Source: Lachnospiraceae bacterium (lineage in GTDB: Bacteria; Bacillota; Clostridia; Lachnospirales; Lachnospiraceae). From it: DNA of 64,000 nt. The notes under the pieces are model-generated. The model searched no databases and was not told the DNA's origin. It saw only the letters and a list, made by a program, of their open reading frames with translations. The DNA lies in NCBI GenBank assembly GCA_022792535.1, contig JAAWBG010000024.1, positions 1 to 64,000 of the forward strand, read 5' to 3'. Of this stretch, positions 34,180-43,017 are shown piece after piece. Numbering within the stretch: position 1 is the first letter of the stretch; every line of letters starts with the position of its first letter. The position numbers and the translations under genes are program-made.

Positions 34180-34806
34180 ATGAAGCGGAAGGACACCATT
34201 GGTTTTCTGATCAAAACCCTGGATAACCTGCTTTTCCGAAATATGGCTGCATATGAGATCAACCAGAAGAAAATGGACGAAGTGACGGTGATGCATGGAT
34301 GGATTCTGGGATTCTTATATGAGAATCAGGGACGGGATATTTTTCAGAAAGATATCGAAACAGAATTTTCCATTGCAAGGTCTACGGTAACCTGTATTGT
34401 AAAGCTGATGGAGAAGAAGGGTTATATCCGAAGAGAATCGGTGGTGGAGGACGCCCGGCTGAAGAAGCTGGTCTTGACGGAACGGGGCGAGAAGATCCAT
34501 GAACAGCATATTGGCTATATTGATCTGTTGGAGGAGAGATGTACCCGGAACATTACGCCGGAAGAAATGAGAGAGTTTCTTGCAACAGCTGAAAAATTAA
34601 AACAAAATCTGGAGGAAGATATCGGCAGATGGCAGAGAAATTCTTCCAGAGAAAACCATAAGAAGGAGGAGATAAGACAAGATGGTAAAGACAATTTTAG
34701 GACAGGTGAAAGAGTACAAGAAAGATTCCCTGCTGACTCCTGTTTTTATGATTCTGGAAGTAATTCTGGAAATGATTATTCCCCTGTTGATGGCGGCGAT
34801 CATTGA
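34180..34806 (+). CDS. MarR family transcriptional regulator with extended C-terminus
   Basis: Winged-helix regulator; residues 1-150 match MarR (FSIARSTVTCIVKLMEKKGY recognition region, wing RRESVVEDARLKKLVLTERG). Related MarR proteins next to ABC pairs usually end near residue 150, but this frame runs on to 208 residues, past the ribosome binding site and 125 bp into the ABC gene. The tail (ENHKKEEIRQDGKDNFRTGE and onwards) looks like out-of-frame translation of the next gene. In the +1 frame a TAA at 34673 falls exactly between the AAGGAGGAGA site and the ABC start, which hints at a small indel in the tail. ATG (34180) follows AGGAGGAGAG. Confidence 0.85.
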   Translation: MKRKDTIGFLIKTLDNLLFRNMAAYEINQKKMDEVTVMHGWILGFLYENQGRDIFQKDIETEFSIARSTVTCIVKLMEKKGYIRRESVVEDARLKKLVLTERGEKIHEQHIGYIDLLEERCTRNITPEEMREFLATAEKLKQNLEEDIGRWQRNSSRENHKKEEIRQDGKDNFRTGERVQERFPADSCFYDSGSNSGNDYSPVDGGDH

Positions 34807-36433
34807 TCAGGGAGTGGAAAAGGGGGATATGAACTATATTTACCAGACAGGGGCAGTGATGGCTCTGATGGCGGTGCTAGGTTTGATCACAGGAGGACTG
34901 GGGGCGAAATACGGCGCCAGCGCTTCCGCCGGTTTGGCAAAGAATCTAAGGAGTACTATGTTTAACAATATTCAGAGTTTTTCCTTTGCCAACATAGACA
35001 AATTTTCTACTGCAGGTTTGGTTACGCGCCTTACCACAGACGTGACTAATATTCAAAACGCCTATCAGATGATATTGCGTATGTGCGTCCGGGCGCCTAT
35101 CAGCATGATCACGGCAATGATTATGGCATTTGTGATCAATGCAAAACTAGCCAGTATTTATCTGATTGCAGTGATCTTATTAGGAGGCTGCCTGTTTTTT
35201 ATTATGAGAAAAGCGACCCGGTATTTTAAACAGATTTTTCCTAAATATGATGATCTGAATGCCAGCGTGCAGGAAAATGTTTCAGCTATTCGAGTAGTGA
35301 AAGCGTATGTCCGGGAAGATTATGAAAATGATAAATTTACCAAAGCCAGCGGAAATATCCGCAAGATGTTTACCAAAGCGGAGAATATTCTGACCTGGAA
35401 TGCGCCGCTGATGCAGATTACGGTGTATGGATGTATTCTGACCATCAGCTGGCTGGGGGCTAAAATGATTGTGCTGGGCAGTCTGAGCACCGGGCAGCTG
35501 ATGAGCCTGCTGGCCTATTGTATGAATATTTTAATGAGCCTTATGATGCTGTCCATGATATTTGTTATGGTTACCATGAGCGCGGCCAGTGCAGAACGTA
35601 TTGCAGAGGTAATCAATGAAGAGAGCAGTCTTACCAATCCCCCAAATCCCATTATGGAAGTGCCGGATGGAAGGATTACCTTTGATCATGTAGATTTTGC
35701 TTACGACAGAAAAAGCGAAGAGCCGGTGCTGAAAGACATTAATCTTGAGATCCGTGCAGGAGAGACTATCGGGATCATTGGAGGAACTGGAAGCGCCAAG
35801 TCCAGTCTGGTAAATCTGATCAGCCGTTTGTACGACGTGACAGAAGGAACGGTATCAGTGGGCGGTATCAATGTAAAGGAATATGATATGGAAGAACTGC
35901 GGAATCAGGTGGCGGTGGTGCTTCAGAAAAACGTACTGTTTTCCGGTACGATTTTAGAAAACCTTCGCTGGGGTGATAAAAATGCCACAAAAGAGGAATG
36001 CGTGCGCGCCTGCAAAATGGCGTGTGCAGATGAGTTTATTGAACAGTTCCCAGATCAGTATGATACTTATATAGAACAGGGAGGAACCAATGTTTCCGGC
36101 GGGCAGAAACAGCGTCTTTGCATTGCAAGGGCTTTGCTGAAAAAACCTAAGATCCTGATCTTGGATGACTCTACCAGTGCGGTGGATACCACCACAGACG
36201 GCAGGATACGAAAAGCCTTTGCCACGGAGATTCCAAACACCACAAAGTTGATTATTGCACAGCGTATCTCCAGTGTGCAGAATGCAGATCGGATCATTGT
36301 TATGGACAATGGACAGGTGACAGATTTCGGAACTCATGAAGAATTGCTGCAGAACAGTGAAATTTACCGCGACGTCTATGAATCTCAGACTGGAGGAAGC
36401 GGAGATTTTGATCAGGATGGAGGTGACAGATAA
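34682..36433 (+). CDS. ABC exporter half-transporter, degenerate ATP site partner
   Basis: 583 residues: six-helix type 1 exporter membrane domain (about 15-300) and a nucleotide-binding domain (about 335-575). Walker A is GGTGSAKSSLVNL (residues 367 onwards), with Ala instead of the last Gly; the signature is NVSGGQKQRLCIARAL; Walker B ends ILILDDSTSAVD, with Asp in place of the catalytic Glu. Such changes mark the non-catalytic site of heterodimeric exporters like BmrCD/LmrCD. AAGGAGGAGA precedes ATG. The stop shares one base with the next start (TAATG). Likely drug or lipid export under MarR control. Confidence 0.93.
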   Translation: MVKTILGQVKEYKKDSLLTPVFMILEVILEMIIPLLMAAIIDQGVEKGDMNYIYQTGAVMALMAVLGLITGGLGAKYGASASAGLAKNLRSTMFNNIQSFSFANIDKFSTAGLVTRLTTDVTNIQNAYQMILRMCVRAPISMITAMIMAFVINAKLASIYLIAVILLGGCLFFIMRKATRYFKQIFPKYDDLNASVQENVSAIRVVKAYVREDYENDKFTKASGNIRKMFTKAENILTWNAPLMQITVYGCILTISWLGAKMIVLGSLSTGQLMSLLAYCMNILMSLMMLSMIFVMVTMSAASAERIAEVINEESSLTNPPNPIMEVPDGRITFDHVDFAYDRKSEEPVLKDINLEIRAGETIGIIGGTGSAKSSLVNLISRLYDVTEGTVSVGGINVKEYDMEELRNQVAVVLQKNVLFSGTILENLRWGDKNATKEECVRACKMACADEFIEQFPDQYDTYIEQGGTNVSGGQKQRLCIARALLKKPKILILDDSTSAVDTTTDGRIRKAFATEIPNTTKLIIAQRISSVQNADRIIVMDNGQVTDFGTHEELLQNSEIYRDVYESQTGGSGDFDQDGGDR

Positions 36434-38418
36434 TGGCGGAACAGAAAAGAGAGGGAACAGAGTTTCCTCAGGAACAGACGAAAAAAACAGGTCCCCAGCC
36501 CAAAGGACCTATGGGAAAAGGAATGAGAGGACCTAAGCCGAAAATCAAGAATCCAGGAAAATTGATGGCAAGATTGATGAAATATATTTTTGCTGGTTAT
36601 AAGTTTCACGTGTTGTTTGTGATAATTGGAATCTTTGTGGGAGTCCTTGCCAATGTACAGGGAACCTTGTTTATGCAGACGTTAATCGACGCGCATATTC
36701 TGCCGATGATTGGAATGGAACATCCTGATTTTGCACCCCTTGGGGCGGCTATCCTGCGGGTGGGCGCTTTTTATGGGATTGGAGTTTGTTCCGTCTGGGC
36801 GTATACCAGGATCATGGTAAAAGTCACTCAAGGTACTTTGCAGAATTTGAGAGATGATATGTTTACCCATATGGAGAGTCTTCCCATCAAATATTTTGAC
36901 ACCCATTCTCATGGAGATATCATGTCCATTTACACCAATGATATTGATACCCTGCGCCAGATGATCAGTCAGAGTATGCCTCAGCTTTTATCCAGTGTAG
37001 TCACTATTGTGAGTATTTTGGCCAGCATGATGATCTTGAACATCCCGCTGACTATCGTAACTCTTGTGATGGTGGGGATTATGTTGTCTGCCACCAAAAC
37101 CTTTGCAGGAAAAAGCGGAAAGTATTTTATTGCTCAGCAGAAGGATATTGGAAAGGTCAATGGTTATATCGAAGAGATGATGGAAGGGCAGAAAGTGGTA
37201 AAAGTATTCTGTCACGAGGAAGAGAGTAAAGAGCGTTTTCAGGAATTGAATGATGAGTTATTTGTAAGCGCCAACAATGCCAATAAATTTGCCAATATGT
37301 TAGGTCCGGTGAATGGACAGTTGGGGAATCTCAGCTATGTAATCTGTGCTGTGGTAGGAGGAATCCTTGCGCTGAATAAAATTGGAGGATTTACTTTGGG
37401 AGGCCTTGCCAGCTTTTTGACTTTTAACCGAAGTTTCAATATGCCCATCAACCAGGTAAGCCAGCAGCTAAACAGTGTGGTGATGGCAATGGCAGGCGCT
37501 GAGCGTGTCTTTGCGCTGTTAGATGAAAAACCGGAAACAGATGAAGGATATGTAACTTTAGTGAATGCCAAAAAAGAAAATGGACGTCTTACAGAATCCA
37601 GCCAGCGGACAGGACTGTGGGCTTGGAAACATTTTCATCAGGCAGAAGGAACCACAGATTATATTGAACTGACGGGAGACGTGGTGTTTGATGATGTGGA
37701 TTTCGGATATAACGAAGAAAAAATCGTGCTCCACAATGTGAAGATGTTTGCCAACGCCGGACAGAAAATCGCCTTTGTAGGTTCCACCGGAGCAGGCAAG
37801 ACCACCATAACGAACCTGATCAACCGATTCTATGATATTCAGGATGGAAAGATCCGCTACGACGGGATCAATGTCAACAAGATCAAAAAGGCAGATTTAA
37901 GGCGTTCTCTTGGAATCGTGCTGCAGGATACGCATTTATTTACCAATACGGTGATGGAAAATATCAGGTATGGAAAGCTGGACGCCACAGATGAGGAAGT
38001 GATTGCAGCGGCAAAACTTGCCAATGCAGATCAGTTTATCCGCAGGCTGCCGGAAGGTTATCAGACGATGCTGACTGGGGACGGGGCCAACTTAAGCCAG
38101 GGACAGCGGCAGCTTTTGGCTATTGCCAGGGCGGCGGTGGCAGATCCGCCGGTTCTGATCCTGGATGAAGCTACCAGTTCCATTGATACCAGAACGGAAC
38201 GTCTAGTACAGGATGGAATGGATAAGCTGATGAAGGGAAGGACTACCTTCGTCATTGCCCACAGGCTTTCTACTGTCCGCAACAGCGATTGCATTATGGT
38301 ATTGGAACAAGGCAGGATCATTGAGCGGGGCACCCACGACGACTTGATTGCGCAGCAGGGGAAATATTATCAGCTGTACACAGGGAAAACACCGGGGCTT
38401 GGCATGGCTGCAGAATAA
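36433..38418 (+). CDS. ABC exporter half-transporter, catalytic partner
   Basis: 661 residues. A basic, proline-rich cytosolic N-terminus (about 1-45) precedes the six-helix membrane domain and the nucleotide-binding domain. Walker A is GSTGAGKTTITNL (residue 450 onwards), the signature is NLSQGQRQLLAIARA, Walker B is VLILDEATSSID with an intact Glu, and the switch His is in FVIAHRLSTV. A 30-40 residue insertion (about 375-420) sits before the NBD, as in other partners of this type. It pairs with the upstream half to form a heterodimer with one active site. Confidence 0.94.
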   Translation: MAEQKREGTEFPQEQTKKTGPQPKGPMGKGMRGPKPKIKNPGKLMARLMKYIFAGYKFHVLFVIIGIFVGVLANVQGTLFMQTLIDAHILPMIGMEHPDFAPLGAAILRVGAFYGIGVCSVWAYTRIMVKVTQGTLQNLRDDMFTHMESLPIKYFDTHSHGDIMSIYTNDIDTLRQMISQSMPQLLSSVVTIVSILASMMILNIPLTIVTLVMVGIMLSATKTFAGKSGKYFIAQQKDIGKVNGYIEEMMEGQKVVKVFCHEEESKERFQELNDELFVSANNANKFANMLGPVNGQLGNLSYVICAVVGGILALNKIGGFTLGGLASFLTFNRSFNMPINQVSQQLNSVVMAMAGAERVFALLDEKPETDEGYVTLVNAKKENGRLTESSQRTGLWAWKHFHQAEGTTDYIELTGDVVFDDVDFGYNEEKIVLHNVKMFANAGQKIAFVGSTGAGKTTITNLINRFYDIQDGKIRYDGINVNKIKKADLRRSLGIVLQDTHLFTNTVMENIRYGKLDATDEEVIAAAKLANADQFIRRLPEGYQTMLTGDGANLSQGQRQLLAIARAAVADPPVLILDEATSSIDTRTERLVQDGMDKLMKGRTTFVIAHRLSTVRNSDCIMVLEQGRIIERGTHDDLIAQQGKYYQLYTGKTPGLGMAAE

Positions 38419-38593
38419 AAGAATGATTCGTAATGCAATCTTTGCATTTTGTAAAAATGTGACAGGAATACAGTGGAAATAGAGGAAAAGATGCAGTATA
38501 ATAGGAAAATAGGATGTATGGAAAGTCTGTGCACTCTATTCCTGGCAGACTGCAGAACGGGGTGTACAAAAGGGAATAAGGGAGGAATTTAAG

Positions 38594-39904
38594 TTGCAGA
38601 AAATAGAAAGAAGTAAAAAATTACTGCTTATATTTACTTGTGTAATTGCGGTATTTGCTGTTGTGATCGGCGGATTATCCGTGACGATTTTACAGCTTGT
38701 ATCGAAAGGGGCTATGTCAGTATTTCAGGGAATGGTCAGTCTGGTGGTTATTGATCTGGTTATTTTGGCAGGTCTGATAGTTGTAGTAAAGAAATTTTTT
38801 AACATGATACACAGCATTATTGGAAATCTGGGAAAGATCGCAGACGGCACCTTGACCTTAGAGGAAAACAAACTGGCAGAGAGAGAAGATGAATTGGGGG
38901 AGATGGTGCGTTCTATGAATGCGCTGGTGGTCTCTTTTGCACAGGTAATCAGCAGTGTGAGAAGTGCTGCAGGTTCCTTGACGGAAGTGTCCGAGGATTT
39001 TAAGGATTCTTTTCAAAATATGACGGCCGCTTTAGAGATTGTGAAAAAAGAAGTGGATTCCATTGGAACTAATACTGCTTCCCAGGCAGAGCGCACCCAG
39101 GATATTGAAACTCAGATTATGGATATGAGCCATGCCATTGATATTATTGCACAAAATGTGGAAATGCTGACGCAGAGTGCAGATATGATGAAAAGATGCA
39201 GTGAAAATGCAGCAGATATTATGGGAGAGCTTGTGTCCATCAACCAGGTCAGCAGCGAAGCAATTTCAGAAGTAAGAGCTCAGACAGATGTTACCAACCA
39301 ATCGGCTATGCAGATCCGCACAGTGACAGAGATTATTGCCGAGATTTCAAATCAGACAAATCTGCTGGCTTTAAATGCCAGTATTGAAGCTGCCAGGGCC
39401 GGCGAGCAGGGCAAAGGTTTTGCAGTTGTGGCAGAGGAGATACGGACGCTGGCAGATCAGTCTAGGGAGTCTTCTGAGCAGATCAATAATATTGTAAATG
39501 AATTGATCCAGAATTCTAACGTGAGTGTGGATATTACCCAAAAGGTGACAGAGGAATTTACCAAGCAGACCGAAAAGATTCGAGAGACCGAAAAGATTTT
39601 TACTTCTCTGGATCAGGAGATTGAGCAGGTGGGCGGAGCCATCAGTGGAATTGCGTCAGAGATTACAGGTTTGAAGAGTTCAAAAGACGTAATAGACGAC
39701 GGTGTTGCCGCTTTGACTCAGGCGGCAGAGGCCAATACAGCCAGCGCCCAGGAAACCCAGGATTCCATGGGAGAGTTCAGAGAGATGGTAGAAAAATGTA
39801 AGACGTCCACAGAGCAGGTTCAAACTGTTTCAGGAGATTTGGTTGAAAATATTCAGAAATTTGATGTCAATAAATTGAGAGAAGAAGTTAGGGATATTTT
39901 ATAG
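38594..39904 (+). CDS. methyl-accepting chemotaxis-like protein without sensor domain
   Basis: 436 residues. Two membrane segments (about 10-32 and 45-68) are separated by only about 12 residues, so there is no extracytoplasmic sensor domain. A HAMP-like segment follows ([19 protein letters not shown] onwards), then a coiled-coil signalling domain with the tip [20 protein letters not shown] and [23 protein letters not shown] start after GGGAGG. No che or flagellar genes are in the window. It may respond to membrane state or pair with another sensor. A terminator follows at 39942. Confidence 0.9.
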   Translation: MQKIERSKKLLLIFTCVIAVFAVVIGGLSVTILQLVSKGAMSVFQGMVSLVVIDLVILAGLIVVVKKFFNMIHSIIGNLGKIADGTLTLEENKLAEREDELGEMVRSMNALVVSFAQVISSVRSAAGSLTEVSEDFKDSFQNMTAALEIVKKEVDSIGTNTASQAERTQDIETQIMDMSHAIDIIAQNVEMLTQSADMMKRCSENAADIMGELVSINQVSSEAISEVRAQTDVTNQSAMQIRTVTEIIAEISNQTNLLALNASIEAARAGEQGKGFAVVAEEIRTLADQSRESSEQINNIVNELIQNSNVSVDITQKVTEEFTKQTEKIRETEKIFTSLDQEIEQVGGAISGIASEITGLKSSKDVIDDGVAALTQAAEANTASAQETQDSMGEFREMVEKCKTSTEQVQTVSGDLVENIQKFDVNKLREEVRDIL

Positions 39905-39941
39905 AACCCTATATTTCAGATCCTTTGATCAGAAAGAATGA

Positions 39942-39995
39942 GAAAGGAGCTGCTGCAAAAGTAGAGGAATGTCTACGGAAGCGGCAGTTTCTTTT
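39942..39995 (+). terminator. terminator after the chemoreceptor-like gene
   Basis: GAAAGGAGCTGCTGC (39942-39956) pairs with GCGGCAGTTTCTTTT (39981-39995), with G-U pairs, enclosing a smaller GTAGA/TCTAC hairpin. The T-rich right arm serves as the release tract. Confidence 0.75.
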
Positions 39996-40000
39996 ATATT

Positions 40001-40028
40001 ATAGGATTAGGGTGTCAAAAGCACCTTA
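40001..40028 (+). repeat. short intergenic repeat with GGGTGTCAAAAGCACC core
   Basis: ATAGGATTAGGGTGTCAAAAGCACC (core 40010-40025) is shared with the element at 62.05 kb, and in reverse orientation with 1-95 and 46554-46569. Here it is a truncated copy, directly after a terminator and before the ECF promoter. Confidence 0.7.
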
Positions 40029-40086
40029 ATCTTTCTGGGAAAGACCTTGTCACGCAAAAGCGTGAGAGTGTGAAAATAAAATTAAT

Positions 40087-40113
40087 TGCAACATTTTGGC
40101 AAGAAAAAGACTC
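40087..40113 (+). promoter_or_regulatory. possible ECF-type autoregulatory promoter
   Basis: TGCAACATTTT (40087-40097) resembles the AAC-containing -35 of ECF sigma factors, and GACTC (40109-40113) lies 16 bp after AAC, like the CGTC-type -10. This would let the sigma factor drive its own operon. The match is by eye only; no consensus sigma-A promoter is seen in the region. Confidence 0.4.
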
Positions 40114-40175
40114 ATAGTAAATAAGTGGAATTAATCATGTGCATAGATCCATTTCGCTTAAGGAGGGAGGCTTAT

Positions 40176-40652
40176 ATGGAAGAGTTTATGCAGTGCTATG
40201 AAAAAATATATCCTCAATTGTATCGGACTGCCTGGCTTTATCTTCAGAACCGCCAAGAGGCGGAAGACGCGGTGCAGGATGCAGTTTTGACTGCTTATGA
40301 AAAATTTTATCAGCTTAAGGATCAAGAAAAATTTGGGCCATGGATGATGCAGATTTTGGCCAATCAGTGTAAGAGAAGAATGAAACGCTGGTTTCGAAAA
40401 GAGGAAGACATTGAAGAGATTTCTCAGTCTCAGAAGAGAAGCCTTTCAAAGGAGGAAGACTTTGCAATGGCTTCTGCAGTGAGACAGGTGTTTTGGGAGC
40501 TGGAGAAAGAAGAGCGTTTGATCGTGGCTTTGTCTTTGTTTTGCGGATATACCAGTGAGGAGATCGCGGATATTTTGGATAAGAACCATAGTACGATTCG
40601 TTCGAAATACCGGAGGGCACTTCAAAAAATGAGAAAGAAATTGGAGGTGTGA
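40176..40652 (+). CDS. ECF-type RNA polymerase sigma factor
   Basis: 158 residues from ATG 40176, chosen because AAGGAGGGAGG lies at 40160-40170; an upstream ATG at 40125 would add 17 residues without a ribosome binding site. Sigma region 2 covers about residues 8-75 (YPQLYRTAWLYLQNRQEAED, then AVQDAVLTAYEKFYQL) and region 4 about 100-155 (LIVALSLFCGYTSEEIADIL, STIRSKYRRALQKMRKKL). Its stop overlaps the ribosome binding region of the next gene, the usual arrangement for an ECF sigma factor and its membrane anti-sigma partner. Signal and regulon are unknown. Confidence 0.93.
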   Translation: MEEFMQCYEKIYPQLYRTAWLYLQNRQEAEDAVQDAVLTAYEKFYQLKDQEKFGPWMMQILANQCKRRMKRWFRKEEDIEEISQSQKRSLSKEEDFAMASAVRQVFWELEKEERLIVALSLFCGYTSEEIADILDKNHSTIRSKYRRALQKMRKKLEV

Positions 40653-40654
40653 GG

Positions 40655-42871
40655 ATGGAACAATATAAAACTGGCAAATGGACAGAAGAGGAGCTCAGAC
40701 AGGGCCTTCAGAAGGCGGCAGAAGCAGAAGAGATACCAGAGAAACTGCAGCCAGAACAGATGGAATTCTGGCTGAGACAGAAGACAAGAAAGAATGGGAA
40801 GGATCAACAGAGGACAAGAGGGAATGGGAGGGATCATATGAAAGAGAAAAGGGATGAAAAGAAAAGAAGTTACCGCAGATGGTGGTGCGGGACAGCGGTT
40901 ACTGCCGCCGCTGCAGCCCTCGTATTGTTTGCAGCAGGACACTCCATAGACTGGAAGCAGGGAATGAAGTTAGAAGAGTCCGTAAAGGAAGAAAAGAAGC
41001 AGGATCTGGCGGCAGAGGGAGAGAACCCGGCAGATCCTGAAAGTGAAAAAACAGAAGGAGTCACCTATCAGGAACTATATCAGGCATTTTCTGATATATG
41101 GAAAGAGCAGGAGGAAATAGAAATTGCCAGCCAGGACAGAGGCGTTATGTTTGAGACAAAGGAAAGTGAGGAGGATACAAAAGACATGGCAGTAGAGGAA
41201 AGCGGCAGCCAATCCTCAACAAGTTCTAAGGAAGCGTCTAAAAGTTATGGAAAGACTAATCAGCAGGAAAAAAATGTGGAGGAAGCAGATATTGTAAAAA
41301 ATGACGGACGGTATCTTTACCAGGTGGTGTATCGAGATCGTGATCACAAATATGCAGTGCAGATCATAGATACTGGAGAAGAGCTGGAAAATGCTGCTAT
41401 GGCAGGGGAATTTGACAATGAGATCAGTGAGATTTATGTATGGAAAGACAAGTTGGTGGTGATCGAAACAGGCTGGATCAATGAAACAGAAGAAGAGGAG
41501 ATTCAGGAAGAGGAAGGAAGCATTTTTGAAATGATAAAAGGGTTTGCGGAGGATGTTTTTGCAGCTCGAAAAGTTGCTGCTCAAGAAACAGCTTACAGCA
41601 GGATTCATGTATATGATATTAAGGACCGCAGGAATCCCAGGGAATACCATACCTTTACCATCAAAGGAAATTATAGGGATTCCAGAATTTCAGACGGGTA
41701 TCTCTATTTCTTCAGCGGATGCAATACCTACAGGCCGCGTCTGGAAAAGAATTATAAGGCATACGTTCCAGAGATGGATGGAGAACCTTTATCCCCAGAC
41801 CGTATTTATCTGCCGGAGAATCCAGATGCAGCTTCTTATCTGGTGATGGCCTCCATCAATATGGCAAAGCCCGATGAATTTACAGATACTGCGGCCATTG
41901 TGACGGCGGCGGACAGATTTTATGTCAGCGAAAGGAGTATCTATGTGGCGGACAGCCAGCATTTCGAATATGGAAAAACGGGAATCCAGAATGATAGTAC
42001 CAGGATTTATCGCTTTTCTTATCAGGATGGCAAGATGAAAAAAGAAGCGGAAGGAACGGTAAAAGGACTCCTTCGGGATGATATGGCCATGAATGAACAG
42101 AATGGATATCTGCGCCTGGTAACTACCGTAGAACAGCAGAAAGTGGAAGAGATCGTAGATGATATTACAGGAGAAGTAATTGGAACTGACAGTGTAGAAT
42201 TTGAGACTTCAAACAGTCTGTATGTACTGGATAAAAAATTGAAGGTGGCAGGAAAGATCGAAAATCTGGCCAGGGAGGAACAGATATATGCGGCAAGGTT
42301 TATGGGAGACATCGGGTACTTTGTCACATTCCGTCAGACGGATCCTCTGTTTTCGGTAGATCTGTCAGATCCAAAACATCCAAGAATTTTAGGCGAACTA
42401 AAGATCAGCGGATTTTCTGAATATCTGCATTTTTATGATAAAGATCTTTTGCTGGGCATTGGAAAGGAAGCAGATGAAAATACAGGGGCCACAGAAGGGT
42501 TAAAACTGTCCATGTTTGATACTTCAGATCCTTCTGATGTAAAAGAAACTGCAAAGTTAAATTTGCCAGAGTACGAGTATGCAGAGGCCCTTTATGATTA
42601 CAAAGCAGTATTTATTGACACAGATAAAAATTTGTTTGGATTTTATGCAGAAGGATATGGAGAAGAATATCTCTGCCGCTACCTGTTGTTTACCTTTCAA
42701 GAGGGAAAGTTCCAGGAAGTGATGAATATTGACTGCAGCGATCAGAGAAAGTATTCTTATCGAGTGAGAGGAACTTACATCGACGACCGATTTTACCTCT
42801 TATGTGAAAATGGGAAAGTGGAAGAATACAGCCTGACAGACGGAGGGAAGCTGAGAGAGTTACTGCCCTAG
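40655..42871 (+). CDS. membrane-anchored beta-propeller protein, likely anti-sigma partner
   Basis: 738 residues. A cytosolic N-terminus of about 75 residues (helical, highly charged) precedes one membrane segment (about 78-96, CGTAVTAAAAALVLFAAG), a Ser/Glu-rich linker, and a large extracytoplasmic beta-propeller (about 200-735: KTNQQEKNVEEADIVKNDG, RYLYQVVYR, then repeated Y-V-x-D-K blade strands such as SLYVLDKKLKVAGKIENLAR). This matches the family of secreted C-terminal beta-propeller proteins. The layout, with sigma gene 2 bp upstream and an inside-to-outside topology, fits an anti-sigma sensor. GGAGGTG precedes ATG 40655. The anti-sigma role is inferred from position. Confidence 0.85.
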   Translation: MEQYKTGKWTEEELRQGLQKAAEAEEIPEKLQPEQMEFWLRQKTRKNGKDQQRTRGNGRDHMKEKRDEKKRSYRRWWCGTAVTAAAAALVLFAAGHSIDWKQGMKLEESVKEEKKQDLAAEGENPADPESEKTEGVTYQELYQAFSDIWKEQEEIEIASQDRGVMFETKESEEDTKDMAVEESGSQSSTSSKEASKSYGKTNQQEKNVEEADIVKNDGRYLYQVVYRDRDHKYAVQIIDTGEELENAAMAGEFDNEISEIYVWKDKLVVIETGWINETEEEEIQEEEGSIFEMIKGFAEDVFAARKVAAQETAYSRIHVYDIKDRRNPREYHTFTIKGNYRDSRISDGYLYFFSGCNTYRPRLEKNYKAYVPEMDGEPLSPDRIYLPENPDAASYLVMASINMAKPDEFTDTAAIVTAADRFYVSERSIYVADSQHFEYGKTGIQNDSTRIYRFSYQDGKMKKEAEGTVKGLLRDDMAMNEQNGYLRLVTTVEQQKVEEIVDDITGEVIGTDSVEFETSNSLYVLDKKLKVAGKIENLAREEQIYAARFMGDIGYFVTFRQTDPLFSVDLSDPKHPRILGELKISGFSEYLHFYDKDLLLGIGKEADENTGATEGLKLSMFDTSDPSDVKETAKLNLPEYEYAEALYDYKAVFIDTDKNLFGFYAEGYGEEYLCRYLLFTFQEGKFQEVMNIDCSDQRKYSYRVRGTYIDDRFYLLCENGKVEEYSLTDGGKLRELLP

Positions 42872-42945
42872 AAAAAGATTTTGATCAGAGAAAATATAAG
42901 ATAAAGATCAGGATAGACCGCTGATTTTTCACGGAAATAATTGCT

Positions 42946-42998
42946 CAAACAGCGGGTACTGCAAAGATGACGATAACATTTGCAGTACCCGCTGTTTG
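42946..42998. terminator. bidirectional hairpin between convergent genes
   Basis: A perfect 20-bp stem, CAAACAGCGGGTACTGCAAA (42946-42965) with its complement at 42979-42998, around a 13-nt loop. It lies between the beta-propeller gene (+) and the PHP gene (-). Neither side has a long T-run, so termination may be partial or it may serve both strands. Confidence 0.7.
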
Positions 42999-43017
42999 GA
43001 TTGTTGATGAGATAATT

